Source of the DNA: Inquilinus ginsengisoli_B | GTDB taxonomy: Bacteria; Pseudomonadota; Alphaproteobacteria; DSM-16000; Inquilinaceae | Assembly (NCBI RefSeq): GCF_050434925.1 | Contig: NZ_JBNDJK010000001.1 | Location: forward strand, 3,038,001 to 3,102,000 | Length of the DNA: 64,000 bases | Reading direction: 5' to 3' | In this document: piece after piece, positions 1 through 8,024 of the stretch | How the letters are laid out: every line of letters begins with the position of its first letter | Position numbering within the stretch: position 1 is the first letter of the stretch | The notes under the pieces: model-generated | Databases searched by the model: none | What the model was told of the DNA's origin: nothing | What the model saw: only the letters and a program-made list of their open reading frames with translations | Program-made: the position numbers and the translations under genes

Positions 1-267
1 CGCCTGCCGGACGGGCGCTGGATCCTCAACCCCGGCAGCATCGGCGCCCCGGCCTATGACGACCCGACGCCGCCGGCCCATGTCTCCGAATCGGGATCGC
101 CCGCCGCCCGCTACGCGATGCTGCAGCTGGACGCCGACAAGGTCGTGGCCGAGCTGATCGCCATCCCCTACGACCACGACCGCGCGGTCCGAAGGGCGGC
201 GGAGAACGGCCGTCCCGACTGGGCGCATCAGCTGGCGACCGGCTTCTCCCGCCCGCCCGGCTCGTGA
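1..267 (+). CDS. Metallophosphoesterase family protein, C-terminal fragment
   Basis: This is an open reading frame running in from the left edge; its last 88 residues are visible and it ends at TGA 265-267. The visible start, RLPDGRWILNPGSIGAP, matches the 'NPGSxGxPR' block near the C-terminus of YfcE/MJ0936-type calcineurin-like phosphoesterases, where it follows the last metal-binding His residues. The tail (YAMLQLDADKVVAELIAIPYDHDRAVRRA) fits the closing strands and helix of that family. The metal-binding N-terminal part lies outside the window, so activity cannot be judged. Fold assignment is fairly safe; the substrate is unknown. Confidence 0.7.
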   Translation, partial: RLPDGRWILNPGSIGAPAYDDPTPPAHVSESGSPAARYAMLQLDADKVVAELIAIPYDHDRAVRRAAENGRPDWAHQLATGFSRPPGS

Positions 268-340
268 TCTCGCGACGGCGCTGTTGCGTTGCCTCTCCCG
301 CTTGGTTGGACCTTTCAAATGCTGAGGCCCCATTCCTTTT

Positions 341-494
341 AGTCCCCCTCCCCTTGTGAGGGGACTGCGCGCGTCCGCGCGCGAATGCGCAAAGGACAGG
401 CTTCGCCGTCGGGACCGGATCGCCAGAGTCCGGGCCGGCTCTGGGCTTCGAAAACCCCCCTTCCCCTATCCCCCTCCCGCGAGGGGAGGGGGAA
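341..494. repeat. Dispersed GC-rich palindromic repeat, copy 1
   Basis: This element has ends in inverted orientation (AGTCCCCCTCCCC on the left, GAGGGGAGGGGGAAC on the right). An inner hairpin core, CTGCGCGCGTCCGCGCGCG, lies at about 365-383. The same architecture recurs at 23540-23710 and 38075-38245. It fills most of the 329-base gap between the phosphoesterase and murA. The rest of the gap (268-340, 495-596) shows a partial 'CTCTCCCGCTTG' element near 293 and the murA leader. No gene is visible there. Confidence 0.8.
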
Positions 495-596
495 CCATTT
501 TGTTTTCGGCGATGTCGTTACGAGCCTACTGACGCCGTCGATCGTGCTATCCCGGCAATAATGCTGTCCTGATCAAGGTTGTGGAGCCGGGTGCCC

Positions 597-1931
597 ATGT
601 CGCGTGCAAATGTCGTGTCGTTCCGCCGGGCGGCGCCGTGGTGGACCGCGTCGGCGGCCGGCCGGCTGGAGATCGACGGCGGCGTGCCCCTCCGGGGCGA
701 GATCGCCGTCGCCGGTGCCAAGAACGCGGCGCTGCCGCTGATGGTCTGCGCCGCCCTGACCGACGAGCGGCTGACCCTGCGCAACCTGCCGCGCATCCTC
801 GACGTCGCCATCCTGGCCGGGATCCTGGCCGAGCTCGGCGTCGAGGTGTCGTGGGACGAGAGCGGCCCGGCCCTGTCCGGCACCATGGGCGGCGCCGGCT
901 TCGGCAGCGGCCGGGTCGATTCGGCGCTGGTCTCCCGCATGCGCGCCTCCTTCCTGATCGCGGGCGCGGCGCTGGCCCGGCTGGGCCGGATCGCCCTGCC
1001 GCTGCCGGGCGGCGACGCCATCGGCCTCAGGCCGGTCGACTTCCATCTCGCCGGCTTCCGCCAGATGGGGGCGACCGCCGAGATCGAGGGCGGCGAGGTG
1101 GTGCTGAGCGCGCCCGGCGGCCTGCGCGGCGCCGCCATCGTGCTGCCCTTTCCCTCGGTCGGCGCCACCCAGAACCTGATGCTGGCGGCGACTCTGGCGA
1201 AGGGCGAGACCAGCATCACCAACGCCGCGCGGGAGCCGGAGGTCAGTGACCTCGCCCGCTGCCTCGCGGCGATGGGCGCGCGCATCGATGGCATCGGCAC
1301 CGACACGCTGCACATCACCGGCGTCGACCGGCTGCACGGCGCCACCTATCACGTGCTGCCGGACCGGATCGAGCTCGGCACCCTGGTCTGCGCCGCCGCG
1401 GCCACCGGCGGCGAGCTGCGCCTGGCCGGGGCCTCGACCGAGCTGCTCAGCGCCGCTTTGCCAGTGTTCGAGGATGCGGGAATCGAGATCGAATCGGCCG
1501 GTGGCGTGATCACCGCCCGGCGCAGCGCCGGCGGGCTGGTGGGCGTGGACATCATGACCCAGCCCTACCCCGGCTTCGCCACCGACCTGCAGCCCCAGGC
1601 CATGGCGCTCTTGTCCTGCGCCGAGGGCGCGGCGATGGTCACCGAAACCCTGTTCGAGAACCGGTTCCGCCATGTGCCGGAGCTGCAGCGCATGGGCGCC
1701 AACATCCGGGTGGTGCGCAACCACGCCGTGATCCGCGGCGTGCCGGCGCTGCACGGGGCGGAGGTGACGGCGACCGACATCCGCGCCGGCGCCGGCCTGT
1801 TGATCGCGGCGCTCGGCGCCCGGGGCACCAGCACGCTGCACGGGGTCGAGCATGTCGACCGCGGGTACGACAACCTGGTCGAGCGGCTGCGCCGCTGCGG
1901 TGCCCGGATCCGGCGGGTCGACATGGCGTAG
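597..1931 (+). CDS. murA: MurA-type UDP-GlcNAc enolpyruvyl transferase with Asp replacing the catalytic Cys
   Basis: This cytoplasmic enzyme transfers enolpyruvate from PEP to UDP-GlcNAc, the first committed step of peptidoglycan synthesis. It has 444 residues in the EPSP-synthase fold. Visible motifs are AGAKNAALP (residues 39-47, Lys/Asn of the active site), SRMRAS, the active-site loop LPGGDAIGLRP with Asp140 and Arg145, and the YPGFATDLQPQA block with the catalytic Asp. Position 140 aligns with E. coli Cys115, the residue alkylated by fosfomycin, so the drug target is missing. The ATG at 597 was chosen because GGAG (583-586) sits correctly; a TTG at 579 is in frame. An N-terminal extension of about 25 residues precedes the core. 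It may be the only MurA or a second copy. Confidence 0.9.
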   Translation: MSRANVVSFRRAAPWWTASAAGRLEIDGGVPLRGEIAVAGAKNAALPLMVCAALTDERLTLRNLPRILDVAILAGILAELGVEVSWDESGPALSGTMGGAGFGSGRVDSALVSRMRASFLIAGAALARLGRIALPLPGGDAIGLRPVDFHLAGFRQMGATAEIEGGEVVLSAPGGLRGAAIVLPFPSVGATQNLMLAATLAKGETSITNAAREPEVSDLARCLAAMGARIDGIGTDTLHITGVDRLHGATYHVLPDRIELGTLVCAAAATGGELRLAGASTELLSAALPVFEDAGIEIESAGGVITARRSAGGLVGVDIMTQPYPGFATDLQPQAMALLSCAEGAAMVTETLFENRFRHVPELQRMGANIRVVRNHAVIRGVPALHGAEVTATDIRAGAGLLIAALGARGTSTLHGVEHVDRGYDNLVERLRRCGARIRRVDMA

Positions 1932-1988
1932 CGGGAACGCCCGTCCCGGCTGCTCCGTTGCCTGATAGAGCGCCACGGGAGCGATGGG

Positions 1989-2426
1989 ATGATCGTCAAG
2001 CAACTGCACGCGGCCGACGGCCAGAGGGTCTTCGCCGTCATCCTCGAGACCGGGGAGGCGGTGATGGAGAGCCTGCAGCGCTTCGCCGAGGCGGAGCGGC
2101 TGACCGCCGCCCAGATCACCGGCATCGGCGCCTTCAGCGAGGCCGGGCTGCGCTATTTCGACTGGGAGCGGAAGGAGTACCTGCCGATCCCGGTCAAGGA
2201 GCAGGTCGAGGTGGCGTCGCTGCTCGGCGACGTCGCGGTGTCGCCCGAGGGCAAGCCGGCGTTGCATGTGCATCTGGTGCTCGGCCGCCGCGACGGCACG
2301 GCCCTGGCCGGCCATCTGGCCGAGGCCCGGGTGCGGCCGACGCTGGAGCTGATCGTCACCGAATCCCCGGCCCATCTGCGCAAGGCGCTCGACCCGGAGA
2401 GCGGACTCGCTTTGATCCGGGCCTGA
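1989..2426 (+). CDS. PPC/DUF296 domain protein (PD1-like)
   Basis: A 145-residue single-domain protein of the PPC (DUF296) family. It shows the typical succession of strand ITGIGAFSEAGLRYFD, a mid-protein HVHLVLG strand with two His residues, and the GHLAEARVRPTLELIVTE block that closes the trimeric barrel. Bacterial stand-alone members are trimers of unclear function; fusion to AT-hooks occurs in plants but none is present here. It lies 57 bases after murA and just ahead of csbD on the same strand, so co-transcription with either is possible. No ligand can be inferred. Confidence 0.85.
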   Translation: MIVKQLHAADGQRVFAVILETGEAVMESLQRFAEAERLTAAQITGIGAFSEAGLRYFDWERKEYLPIPVKEQVEVASLLGDVAVSPEGKPALHVHLVLGRRDGTALAGHLAEARVRPTLELIVTESPAHLRKALDPESGLALIRA

Positions 2427-2449
2427 CCACGTCACGACAGGAGATTGCA

Positions 2450-2650
2450 ATGAACTGGGACCAGATTTCAGGCCAGTGGAAGCAGGTGAAGGGCAAGGCG
2501 AAGGTTCAGTGGGGCAAGCTGACCGACGACGACCTCGACGTGCTCGACGGCCAGCGCGACCAGCTGGTCGGCCGGGTCCAGGAACGCTACGGCATCGCCA
2601 AGGAAGAGGCCGAGCGGCAGGTCGACACCTGGTCGCGCAACATGAACTGA
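2450..2650 (+). CDS. CsbD family stress protein
   Basis: A 66-residue hydrophilic helical protein starting MNWDQISGQWKQVKGK, the hallmark N-terminus of CsbD/YjbJ proteins (W-x-Q-x-x-G-x-W-K-x-x-K-G-K). A YGIAKEEAERQVDTW helix near the end matches the family. These proteins accumulate in general stress responses; their molecular role is unknown. AGGAG at 2439-2443 is a good ribosome binding site. A strong hairpin follows 25 bases after the stop. It lies 23 bases after the PPC gene on the same strand. Confidence 0.9.
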   Translation: MNWDQISGQWKQVKGKAKVQWGKLTDDDLDVLDGQRDQLVGRVQERYGIAKEEAERQVDTWSRNMN

Positions 2651-2675
2651 GCCGCGCCGCAAGCGCGATCGACCT

Positions 2676-2700
2676 GGGCCGGCTTTTGCCGGCCCTTGCT
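2676..2700 (+). terminator. Hairpin terminator after csbD
   Basis: GGGCCGGC (2676-2683) pairs with GCCGGCCC (2688-2695) around a TTTT loop and is followed by TTGCTTT. It separates csbD from the convergent minus-strand gene ending at 2704, and probably serves both directions because the stem is symmetric. Confidence 0.7.
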
Positions 2701-2703
2701 TTG

Positions 2704-3123
2704 TCAGCCGACCGGTTTTGCCCGTTCCGGCCGCGCGGCGTTGATCCGCCGCAGCACCAGATCACGGTCCTCGCGCACCTGGATCTCGCGGCCGCGGGCC
2801 AGCAGGACCGTGCGCGCCTTCGGGTGGTGCCAGCTCTGCGGCGCCCGCACGCCCTCGACCCGGGCGGCGGCGACATGCACCGGCGTGCCCGACGGTGTGG
2901 TCAGCCGGGCGATGGCGACGCCGTTGCCGAGCTTCTTCAGCACCGTCGTCATGGAGTCGACCAGATAGGCCTCCTGCTCGGTCGCGGCGGTGCCGAAATC
3001 GATCTTGGTGCGGCCGGGGATCTCGCCCGACCGGTAGGATTCGCGGATGAAGACGATGTCGCCCTTCGGGATCGCGACGGCGCCGCCCTGGTCGTCCGTC
3101 CCGGTCAGCACTGCCTTGACCAT
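2704..3123 (-). CDS. Conserved-looking hypothetical protein, 139 aa
   Basis: I do not recognise this family. The 139-residue soluble protein has no signal peptide or membrane segment. It begins MVKAVLTGTDDQGGAVAIPKGDIVFIRES, has a central segment RTKIDFGTAATEQEAYLVDSMTTVLKKLG, and a basic C-terminus (REIQVREDRDLVLRRINAARPERAKPVG). GGAGG sits 10 bases before the ATG, and codon use matches the neighbours, so it is very likely a real gene. It follows the PhyH-type dioxygenase on the same strand after 90 bases and could be co-transcribed with it. The strand-rich pattern hints at a small beta-domain, but function is unknown. Confidence 0.75.
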   Translation of the reverse strand: MVKAVLTGTDDQGGAVAIPKGDIVFIRESYRSGEIPGRTKIDFGTAATEQEAYLVDSMTTVLKKLGNGVAIARLTTPSGTPVHVAAARVEGVRAPQSWHHPKARTVLLARGREIQVREDRDLVLRRINAARPERAKPVG

Positions 3124-3213
3124 GGCTTCCTCCCATCCTGCGGTCGGTTCCTGGGGAACCTGTTGCGGGGCAGGATGGAGTCAACCCGCGGCGGGATGCA
3201 AGCCTTTGTGGCC

Positions 3214-4053
3214 TCAGGCGAAACCGCGAACCGGCAGGTCCGGCCCGCGGCGCAGCCAGTTGCGCGGCGAATAGGCGGTGCGGCCGCAGGTCGCGTGCAG
3301 CGTGTAGGCATGGCGCGACACCGGCGACCGGTTCGGCGCGCTGTAATGCGGCAGCCGGCCGTGGAAGCAGACCAGCGCGCCGGCCTTGACCTCGACCGGC
3401 ACCGCGGTGGCGTCGGTCGGCCACGGCGTCGCGTCGAGCTTTTCCATCCGGGTCGCGCCGTCCTCCAGCAGGAAGCGCTCGCGCAAAGGGCCGCGATGGC
3501 CGCCGGGCTCGACCCACAGACAGCCGTTGGAGCGGTCGGCATCCTCCAGCGCGAACCAGAAGGTGGTGACGCTGAGCGGCGTGGTCTCGAAGAAGCTGGC
3601 GTCCTGGTGCCAGCGCACCTCGCCGCCGATGCCCGGCTGCTTGAAGATGTACATCGACTGCCAGATCTGCGGCTCGGCCAGGCCGAGATCGGCGGCCAGC
3701 GCGGCCAGCTTGGGGTCGCGCGAGAAGCGGTCGAACACCGGGTCCAGGTCGTGCAGCGCATGGCCGATCTTGTTGATCGACAGCGCCTTGGCCTGGCGCA
3801 GCCGGCCGGCCTCGTCGAACGCCTCCTCCTCGAAGAAGCAGCGGATCTTGTCGCCCGAGGTCAGGAAGTATTCGTCCGACTTCCGCTCCTGCTCCTTGGT
3901 GGTGAAGATTGACACCGTGTCGCCGGGATCGAAGGCCTCGACGATCGTCTCGGCCCGGGCACGGACGCCGCGGATCTCCTGGATCGGCTTGAAGCCCTCC
4001 AGCACCAGATAGCCGTCGCGTTCGTACTGCGCCTTCTGCGTCTCGCTCAACAT
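3214..4053 (-). CDS. Phytanoyl-CoA dioxygenase (PhyH) family protein
   Basis: A 279-residue Fe(II)/2-oxoglutarate oxygenase of the PhyH superfamily. The facial triad is visible as HQD in RWHQDASFF (about residues 147-155) and the distal His in FHGRLPHYSAPNRSPVSRHAYTLH, whose SRHA Arg is the expected 2-oxoglutarate ligand. The N-terminus (YERDGYLVLEGF) is the classic family start. Members hydroxylate acyl-CoAs or small molecules, and a bacterial substrate cannot be read from sequence. The gene heads a minus-strand pair with the 139-aa ORF and is divergent from the MFS gene at 4174. Confidence 0.88.
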   Translation of the reverse strand: MLSETQKAQYERDGYLVLEGFKPIQEIRGVRARAETIVEAFDPGDTVSIFTTKEQERKSDEYFLTSGDKIRCFFEEEAFDEAGRLRQAKALSINKIGHALHDLDPVFDRFSRDPKLAALAADLGLAEPQIWQSMYIFKQPGIGGEVRWHQDASFFETTPLSVTTFWFALEDADRSNGCLWVEPGGHRGPLRERFLLEDGATRMEKLDATPWPTDATAVPVEVKAGALVCFHGRLPHYSAPNRSPVSRHAYTLHATCGRTAYSPRNWLRRGPDLPVRGFA

Positions 4054-4173
4054 CGCCGTCCTCGCTTCGATTCCGTCGGCAGTCTAGCGCGATCACTGCT
4101 CCTGGCACCGGTCTTGCTTGCAATCGAACTGAAACAATGCTCGGACGGTTCGAGGAACAGGCGGGGGACGGCG

Positions 4174-5412
4174 ATGGCGACGACCGAATTCGGTATGACA
4201 GCAGGGGGAGTGGCGGCGGACCGGCCGGATGCGACGGCGCGGCGGGCGCTGGTGGCGTCGGCGGTCGGCTACGCCATGGATGGGTTCGACCTGCTGATCC
4301 TCGGCTTCATGCTGTCGGCCGTCGCTGCCGGCCTCGCTTTGACCCCGGCCGAATCGGGTTCGCTGGTGACCGCGACCCTGATCGGCGCGGTGGCCGGCGG
4401 CATCCTGTTCGGCATGCTCAGCGACCGGCTCGGCCGGGTGCGGGTGCTGACCTGGACCATCCTGCTCTTCGCCGTCTTCACCGGCCTCTGCGCCCTGGCC
4501 CAGGGCTATTGGGACCTGCTGGCCTACCGCACCATCGCCGGACTCGGCCTGGGCGGCGAGTTCGGCATCGGCATGGCCCTGGTGGCGGAGACCTGGCCGG
4601 CTAGGTACCGGGCCCGCGCCTCTTCCTATGTCGGGCTCGGCTGGCAGGCCGGCGTGCTGGCGGCGGCCCTGGCCACACCGCTGCTGCTGCCGCTGATCGG
4701 CTGGCGCGGCATGTTCGCGATCGGCCTCTTGCCCGCCATCGTCTCCTTCGTCGTCCGCCGCACCATCGGCGAGCCGGCGCTGTTCCTCGACCGCGCCGCC
4801 CGGCCACGCCAGGGCAACGCGCTGCGGCTGCTGGTCAAGGATGCCCGCACCACCCGGATCAGCTTCGCCGTCTTCATCCTCTGCTCGGTGCAGAACTTCG
4901 GCTATTACGGGCTGATGATCTGGCTGCCGACCTATCTGTCGACCGCCATGGGCTATTCCCTGACCAGATCGGCGCTGTGGACGGTGGTGACCATCCTCGG
5001 CATGTGCGCCGGCATCGGCGCCTTCGGCCATCTGGCCGACCGGATCGGCCGGCGCCCGACCTTCATCCTGTTCCAGGCCGGCGCCGCGATCATGGTCGTG
5101 GTCTACGCCCAGCTCGACTCGCCGGCGGCGCTGCTGCTGGGCGGCGCGGCGATGGGGCTGTTCGTCAACGGCATGATCGGCGGCTACGGCGCGCTGATCT
5201 CGGAGCTGTACCCGACCGAGGCGCGGGCGACGGCGCAGAGCGTGCTGTTCAACCTCGGCCGCGGCGTCGGCGGCTTCGGCCCGCTGGTGGTCGGGGCGCT
5301 GGCTTCCCAGTACTCCTTCAGCCTGGCGATCGGGCTGCTGGCGGTGATCTATGTGCTCGACATCGGCGCCACGCTGATGCTGCCGGAAACGCGCGGCGTC
5401 GAGCTGGAATAG
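4174..5412 (+). CDS. MFS transporter, aromatic acid:H+ symporter (AAHS)-like
   Basis: A 412-residue integral membrane protein with 12 predicted segments. The first helix carries the GYAMDGFDLLILGFML signature typical of the AAHS/sugar-porter branch (DGFD), followed by the loop 2-3 motif GMLSDRLGRVR and the matching GHLADRIGRRP in the second half. AAHS members import benzoate- or hydroxybenzoate-like acids by proton symport; here the substrate is inferred only. ATG 4174 is preceded by GGGGGA; an in-frame TTG at 4114 would add a poor 20-residue extension. It converges on the M24 peptidase with only 3 bases between stops. Confidence 0.8.
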   Translation: MATTEFGMTAGGVAADRPDATARRALVASAVGYAMDGFDLLILGFMLSAVAAGLALTPAESGSLVTATLIGAVAGGILFGMLSDRLGRVRVLTWTILLFAVFTGLCALAQGYWDLLAYRTIAGLGLGGEFGIGMALVAETWPARYRARASSYVGLGWQAGVLAAALATPLLLPLIGWRGMFAIGLLPAIVSFVVRRTIGEPALFLDRAARPRQGNALRLLVKDARTTRISFAVFILCSVQNFGYYGLMIWLPTYLSTAMGYSLTRSALWTVVTILGMCAGIGAFGHLADRIGRRPTFILFQAGAAIMVVVYAQLDSPAALLLGGAAMGLFVNGMIGGYGALISELYPTEARATAQSVLFNLGRGVGGFGPLVVGALASQYSFSLAIGLLAVIYVLDIGATLMLPETRGVELE

Positions 5413-5415
5413 GCC

Positions 5416-7422
5416 TCACCCCACCGGCCGGGTCGCCTGCTCAAGCCAGGCGCGGTCCTCGCCCTCCAACTGCGGCCCGACGATGTCGCGCACCTTGGCG
5501 TGGTAGGCGTCCAGCCAGGCGCGCTCGTCCGGGGTCAGCAGCGCCGCATCGACCAGGGCCAGGTCGATCGGCGCGAAGGTGATGGTCTCGAACTCGTAGA
5601 AGGTCCGCGTGTCGTCGCTCAGCGCGGCACAGGGCTGCACCACCACCAGTGTCTCGGTGCGGATGCCGTAGCGGCCGGCGGCGTAGTAGCCGGGCTCGTT
5701 CGACAGGATCATGCCGGGCTCCAGCGCGATCGTGTTCGGCGTCTTGGCGATCCGCGCCGGCCCCTCATGCACGCTGAGATAGCTGCCGACGCCATGGCCG
5801 GTGCCGTGATCGTAGTCGAGGCCGTGCTCCCACAGCGGCCGGCGGGCGAAGGCGTCGATCTGCGATCCCGTCGTGCCCTTCGGGAAACGCGCGGTCGAGA
5901 TCGCGATATGGCCCTTCAGCACCAGGGTGAAGGTGCGCCGCATCTCCTCGGTCGGGGTGCCGACGATGATGGTGCGGGTGATGTCGGTGGTGCCGTCGCG
6001 GTACTGCCCGCCGCTGTCGACCAGATAGACATTGCCCGGCTCGATTCGCCGGTTGCTCTCGGCGCTGAAGCGGTAGTGGGGCAGGGCGGCGTTCGGGCCG
6101 GCGGCGGAGATGGTGTCGAAGCTGAGGTCGCGCAGCGCGCCGGTGGCGACGCGGAATTCCAGCAATTTGGCGGCGGCCCCGGCCTCGTCCAGCGCGCCGG
6201 ACGGCGCCTCGCGTGCCAGCCAGGCCAGGAAGCGGCTGACCGCGGCGGCGTCGCGGCGATGGGCTTCGCGGGTGCCCTCCAGCTCGACCGCGTTCTTGCG
6301 GGCACGGGGCAGGGCGCAGGGGTCGGCGCCGATATCGACCTTGGCGCCGGTCAGCCGGTCCTGCACCCAGGCGCTGGCCGAGGCGGCATCGATCCGCACC
6401 GCCTTGCCGGCGCGGCCCAGCCCCTCCAGCGCCTGGCCCAGCGTGCTCGGCGGCTGGATCGCCACCTCGTTGCCGAGATGGGTGTCGACGCCCGGCACCA
6501 GCTTGCGCCGGTCGATGAACAGGTCGACCAGCCCGTCGGCATGCAGCACGGCGAAGGACAGCGGCAGCGGCGTGTGCGGCACGTCGGCGCCGCGCAGGTT
6601 CAACAGCCAGGCCACGCTCTCCGGCGCGCTCAGCACCACCGCGTCCAGCCGGTCGCACCGCAGGGCCTCGGCGATCTCGGCCCGCTTCTCCCGCGCATCC
6701 TTGCCGGCGACGTCCAGCGCCTGGACGATGGTGGGGGAGATCGGGGCCGGCGGCTGGTCGGTCCACAGCGTGTCGATCGGGTTTTCCTCGACCGCGACCA
6801 GCGCGCCGCCCGCGGCCTCCACCGCCTTGCGCGCCTTCTCGACCCAGGCGACCGTGACCAGGCGCGGGTCATAGCCGGCGCGGCCGCCCTTGGGCATCGC
6901 CTCGGCCAGCCAGGCCTCATGCGGCTCCTGGTGCAGATGCCGCCGCTCCCATTGCGCCGGATCGGTCTGCTGCTCCACCTGGATGGTGTAGCGGCCGTCG
7001 ACGAAGATCGCCGCCCGCTCGGCCGTCACCACGGCGATGCCGGCGGAGCCGGTGAAGCCGGTCAGCCAAGCCAGGCGCTCGGCCCGGGCCGGCAGGTATT
7101 CGCCCTGATGCTCGTCGGCATGCGGCACGACATAGGCGTCGAGGTCCAGCCGGGCCAGCGTGCCGCGCAGCGCGGCCAGCCGCTCCGCCGGCTTCGGCCC
7201 GGCCGGCCGATGGGCGGCGGCGACCGCGGCCCTGGCGGCGCGCAGCCGCTTGGCCTGGGCCTCGGTCGCGCCCGGCACCGCCAGCTCCATCCATTCGCTT
7301 TCGTCCAGCGCCGCGGGCGCGGCGACCACGCCCTCCAGCAATTCCTGCAGCCCGGCGGCCTCGTAGCGGCCGCCGGTGTCGGCAGCCGCGGCGGCGAGGG
7401 TGTCGGCGAGATCGGTGGTCAT
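5416..7422 (-). CDS. Xaa-Pro aminopeptidase, M24B family
   Basis: A 668-residue metallopeptidase that removes N-terminal residues preceding proline. It has two creatinase-like N-terminal domains (PHADEHQGEYLPARAERLAWLTGFTGSAG is the usual substrate-domain signature) and a C-terminal pita-bread domain. The metal ligands are in DSGGQYRDGTTDITRT, HGTGHGVG, LSNEPGYY and RTETLVVV. It is about 60 residues longer at the N-terminus than many bacterial homologues. ATG 7422 was chosen because the codons upstream look non-coding. A cytosolic role in peptide recycling fits the downstream peptide-import operon, though they are not linked in an operon. Confidence 0.9.
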   Translation of the reverse strand: MTTDLADTLAAAAADTGGRYEAAGLQELLEGVVAAPAALDESEWMELAVPGATEAQAKRLRAARAAVAAAHRPAGPKPAERLAALRGTLARLDLDAYVVPHADEHQGEYLPARAERLAWLTGFTGSAGIAVVTAERAAIFVDGRYTIQVEQQTDPAQWERRHLHQEPHEAWLAEAMPKGGRAGYDPRLVTVAWVEKARKAVEAAGGALVAVEENPIDTLWTDQPPAPISPTIVQALDVAGKDAREKRAEIAEALRCDRLDAVVLSAPESVAWLLNLRGADVPHTPLPLSFAVLHADGLVDLFIDRRKLVPGVDTHLGNEVAIQPPSTLGQALEGLGRAGKAVRIDAASASAWVQDRLTGAKVDIGADPCALPRARKNAVELEGTREAHRRDAAAVSRFLAWLAREAPSGALDEAGAAAKLLEFRVATGALRDLSFDTISAAGPNAALPHYRFSAESNRRIEPGNVYLVDSGGQYRDGTTDITRTIIVGTPTEEMRRTFTLVLKGHIAISTARFPKGTTGSQIDAFARRPLWEHGLDYDHGTGHGVGSYLSVHEGPARIAKTPNTIALEPGMILSNEPGYYAAGRYGIRTETLVVVQPCAALSDDTRTFYEFETITFAPIDLALVDAALLTPDERAWLDAYHAKVRDIVGPQLEGEDRAWLEQATRPVG

Positions 7423-7769
7423 GGTCGGCGCGTCCGTGAGCGGGGCGACCCGGGCATCGGCGCGCCGGGCGGGATGACTCCTTATCGCGCATCGAGCCGG
7501 GCGGGGGAAGCGGCCGGGCATCGCTGCGATCAAGCCCGGCGCGGCTGCGTACAGCGATGTGTTGCTATGCACAAATTCGATATTGCACTGCACAAGAAAG
7601 CGCGCATTCTATCGATCTGAGGCCGCCGTCCAGGCGATCCCTCCATCAACGACAATCTCGGAAACGTCTCCCGGAAGCAGCGTTCCTCCATGCCGTCACG
7701 GCGGGGCCGCGGCGGATGTTGCAACGCAATAACCTGCGCCAGCAGGAAGCGGAAACACGGGACACGATC
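7423..7769. other. Intergenic region, divergent leader of the M24 peptidase and the DUF1127 gene
   Basis: This 347-base gap has no credible gene. It carries a less GC-rich stretch at 7555-7620 in which TGCACAA occurs twice (7569-7575 and 7590-7596). This is the only promoter-like area for the two divergent genes. The plus-strand frame upstream of 7770 has no family similarity and was not accepted as an extension. Confidence 0.5.
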
Positions 7770-8024
7770 ATGGGATACCAGCTTCTCGCCAGCCTCATCC
7801 GCGGCTTCTTCCGGATCCGCGGCGGCATCGACCGCAGCATGACCTATCACGAGCTGATGGAGCTGACCGACCGGCAGCTCGAGGATATCGGCCTCACCCG
7901 CAATCTGATCGAGACGGTGCTGGTCCAGGGCGACAACGACGTCGCCGCCATGCTGCCGGAAGGCGCCGTGCGCGCCTCGCTGCAGCGCGCCGCCAACACC
8001 AACCGGCTCGCCAGCGTGGCCTGA
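7770..8024 (+). CDS. DUF1127 (YjiS-like) small protein
   Basis: An 84-residue basic protein with the DUF1127 core YHELMELTDRQLEDIGLTRNLIE, in which the L-x-D-R-x-L-x-D-I-G-x-x-R pattern is diagnostic. Short Arg-rich DUF1127 proteins are widespread in alphaproteobacteria and affect phosphate and carbon metabolism and RNA maturation in some species. Here the domain has an N-terminal YQLLASLIRGFFRIRGG segment and a longer C-terminal tail. ATG 7770 gives the best match to the family; ATG 7716 is an in-frame alternative. It converges exactly end-to-end with the MFS gene at 8025. Confidence 0.75.
   Translation: MGYQLLASLIRGFFRIRGGIDRSMTYHELMELTDRQLEDIGLTRNLIETVLVQGDNDVAAMLPEGAVRASLQRAANTNRLASVA

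Noticed and set aside
573..2876. A 767-codon open frame on the minus strand opposite murA, the PPC gene and csbD
   Set aside because: It is the shadow of GC-rich genes on the other strand: composition is Arg/Gly/Gln-rich, there is no family motif, and it spans three well-supported plus-strand genes.
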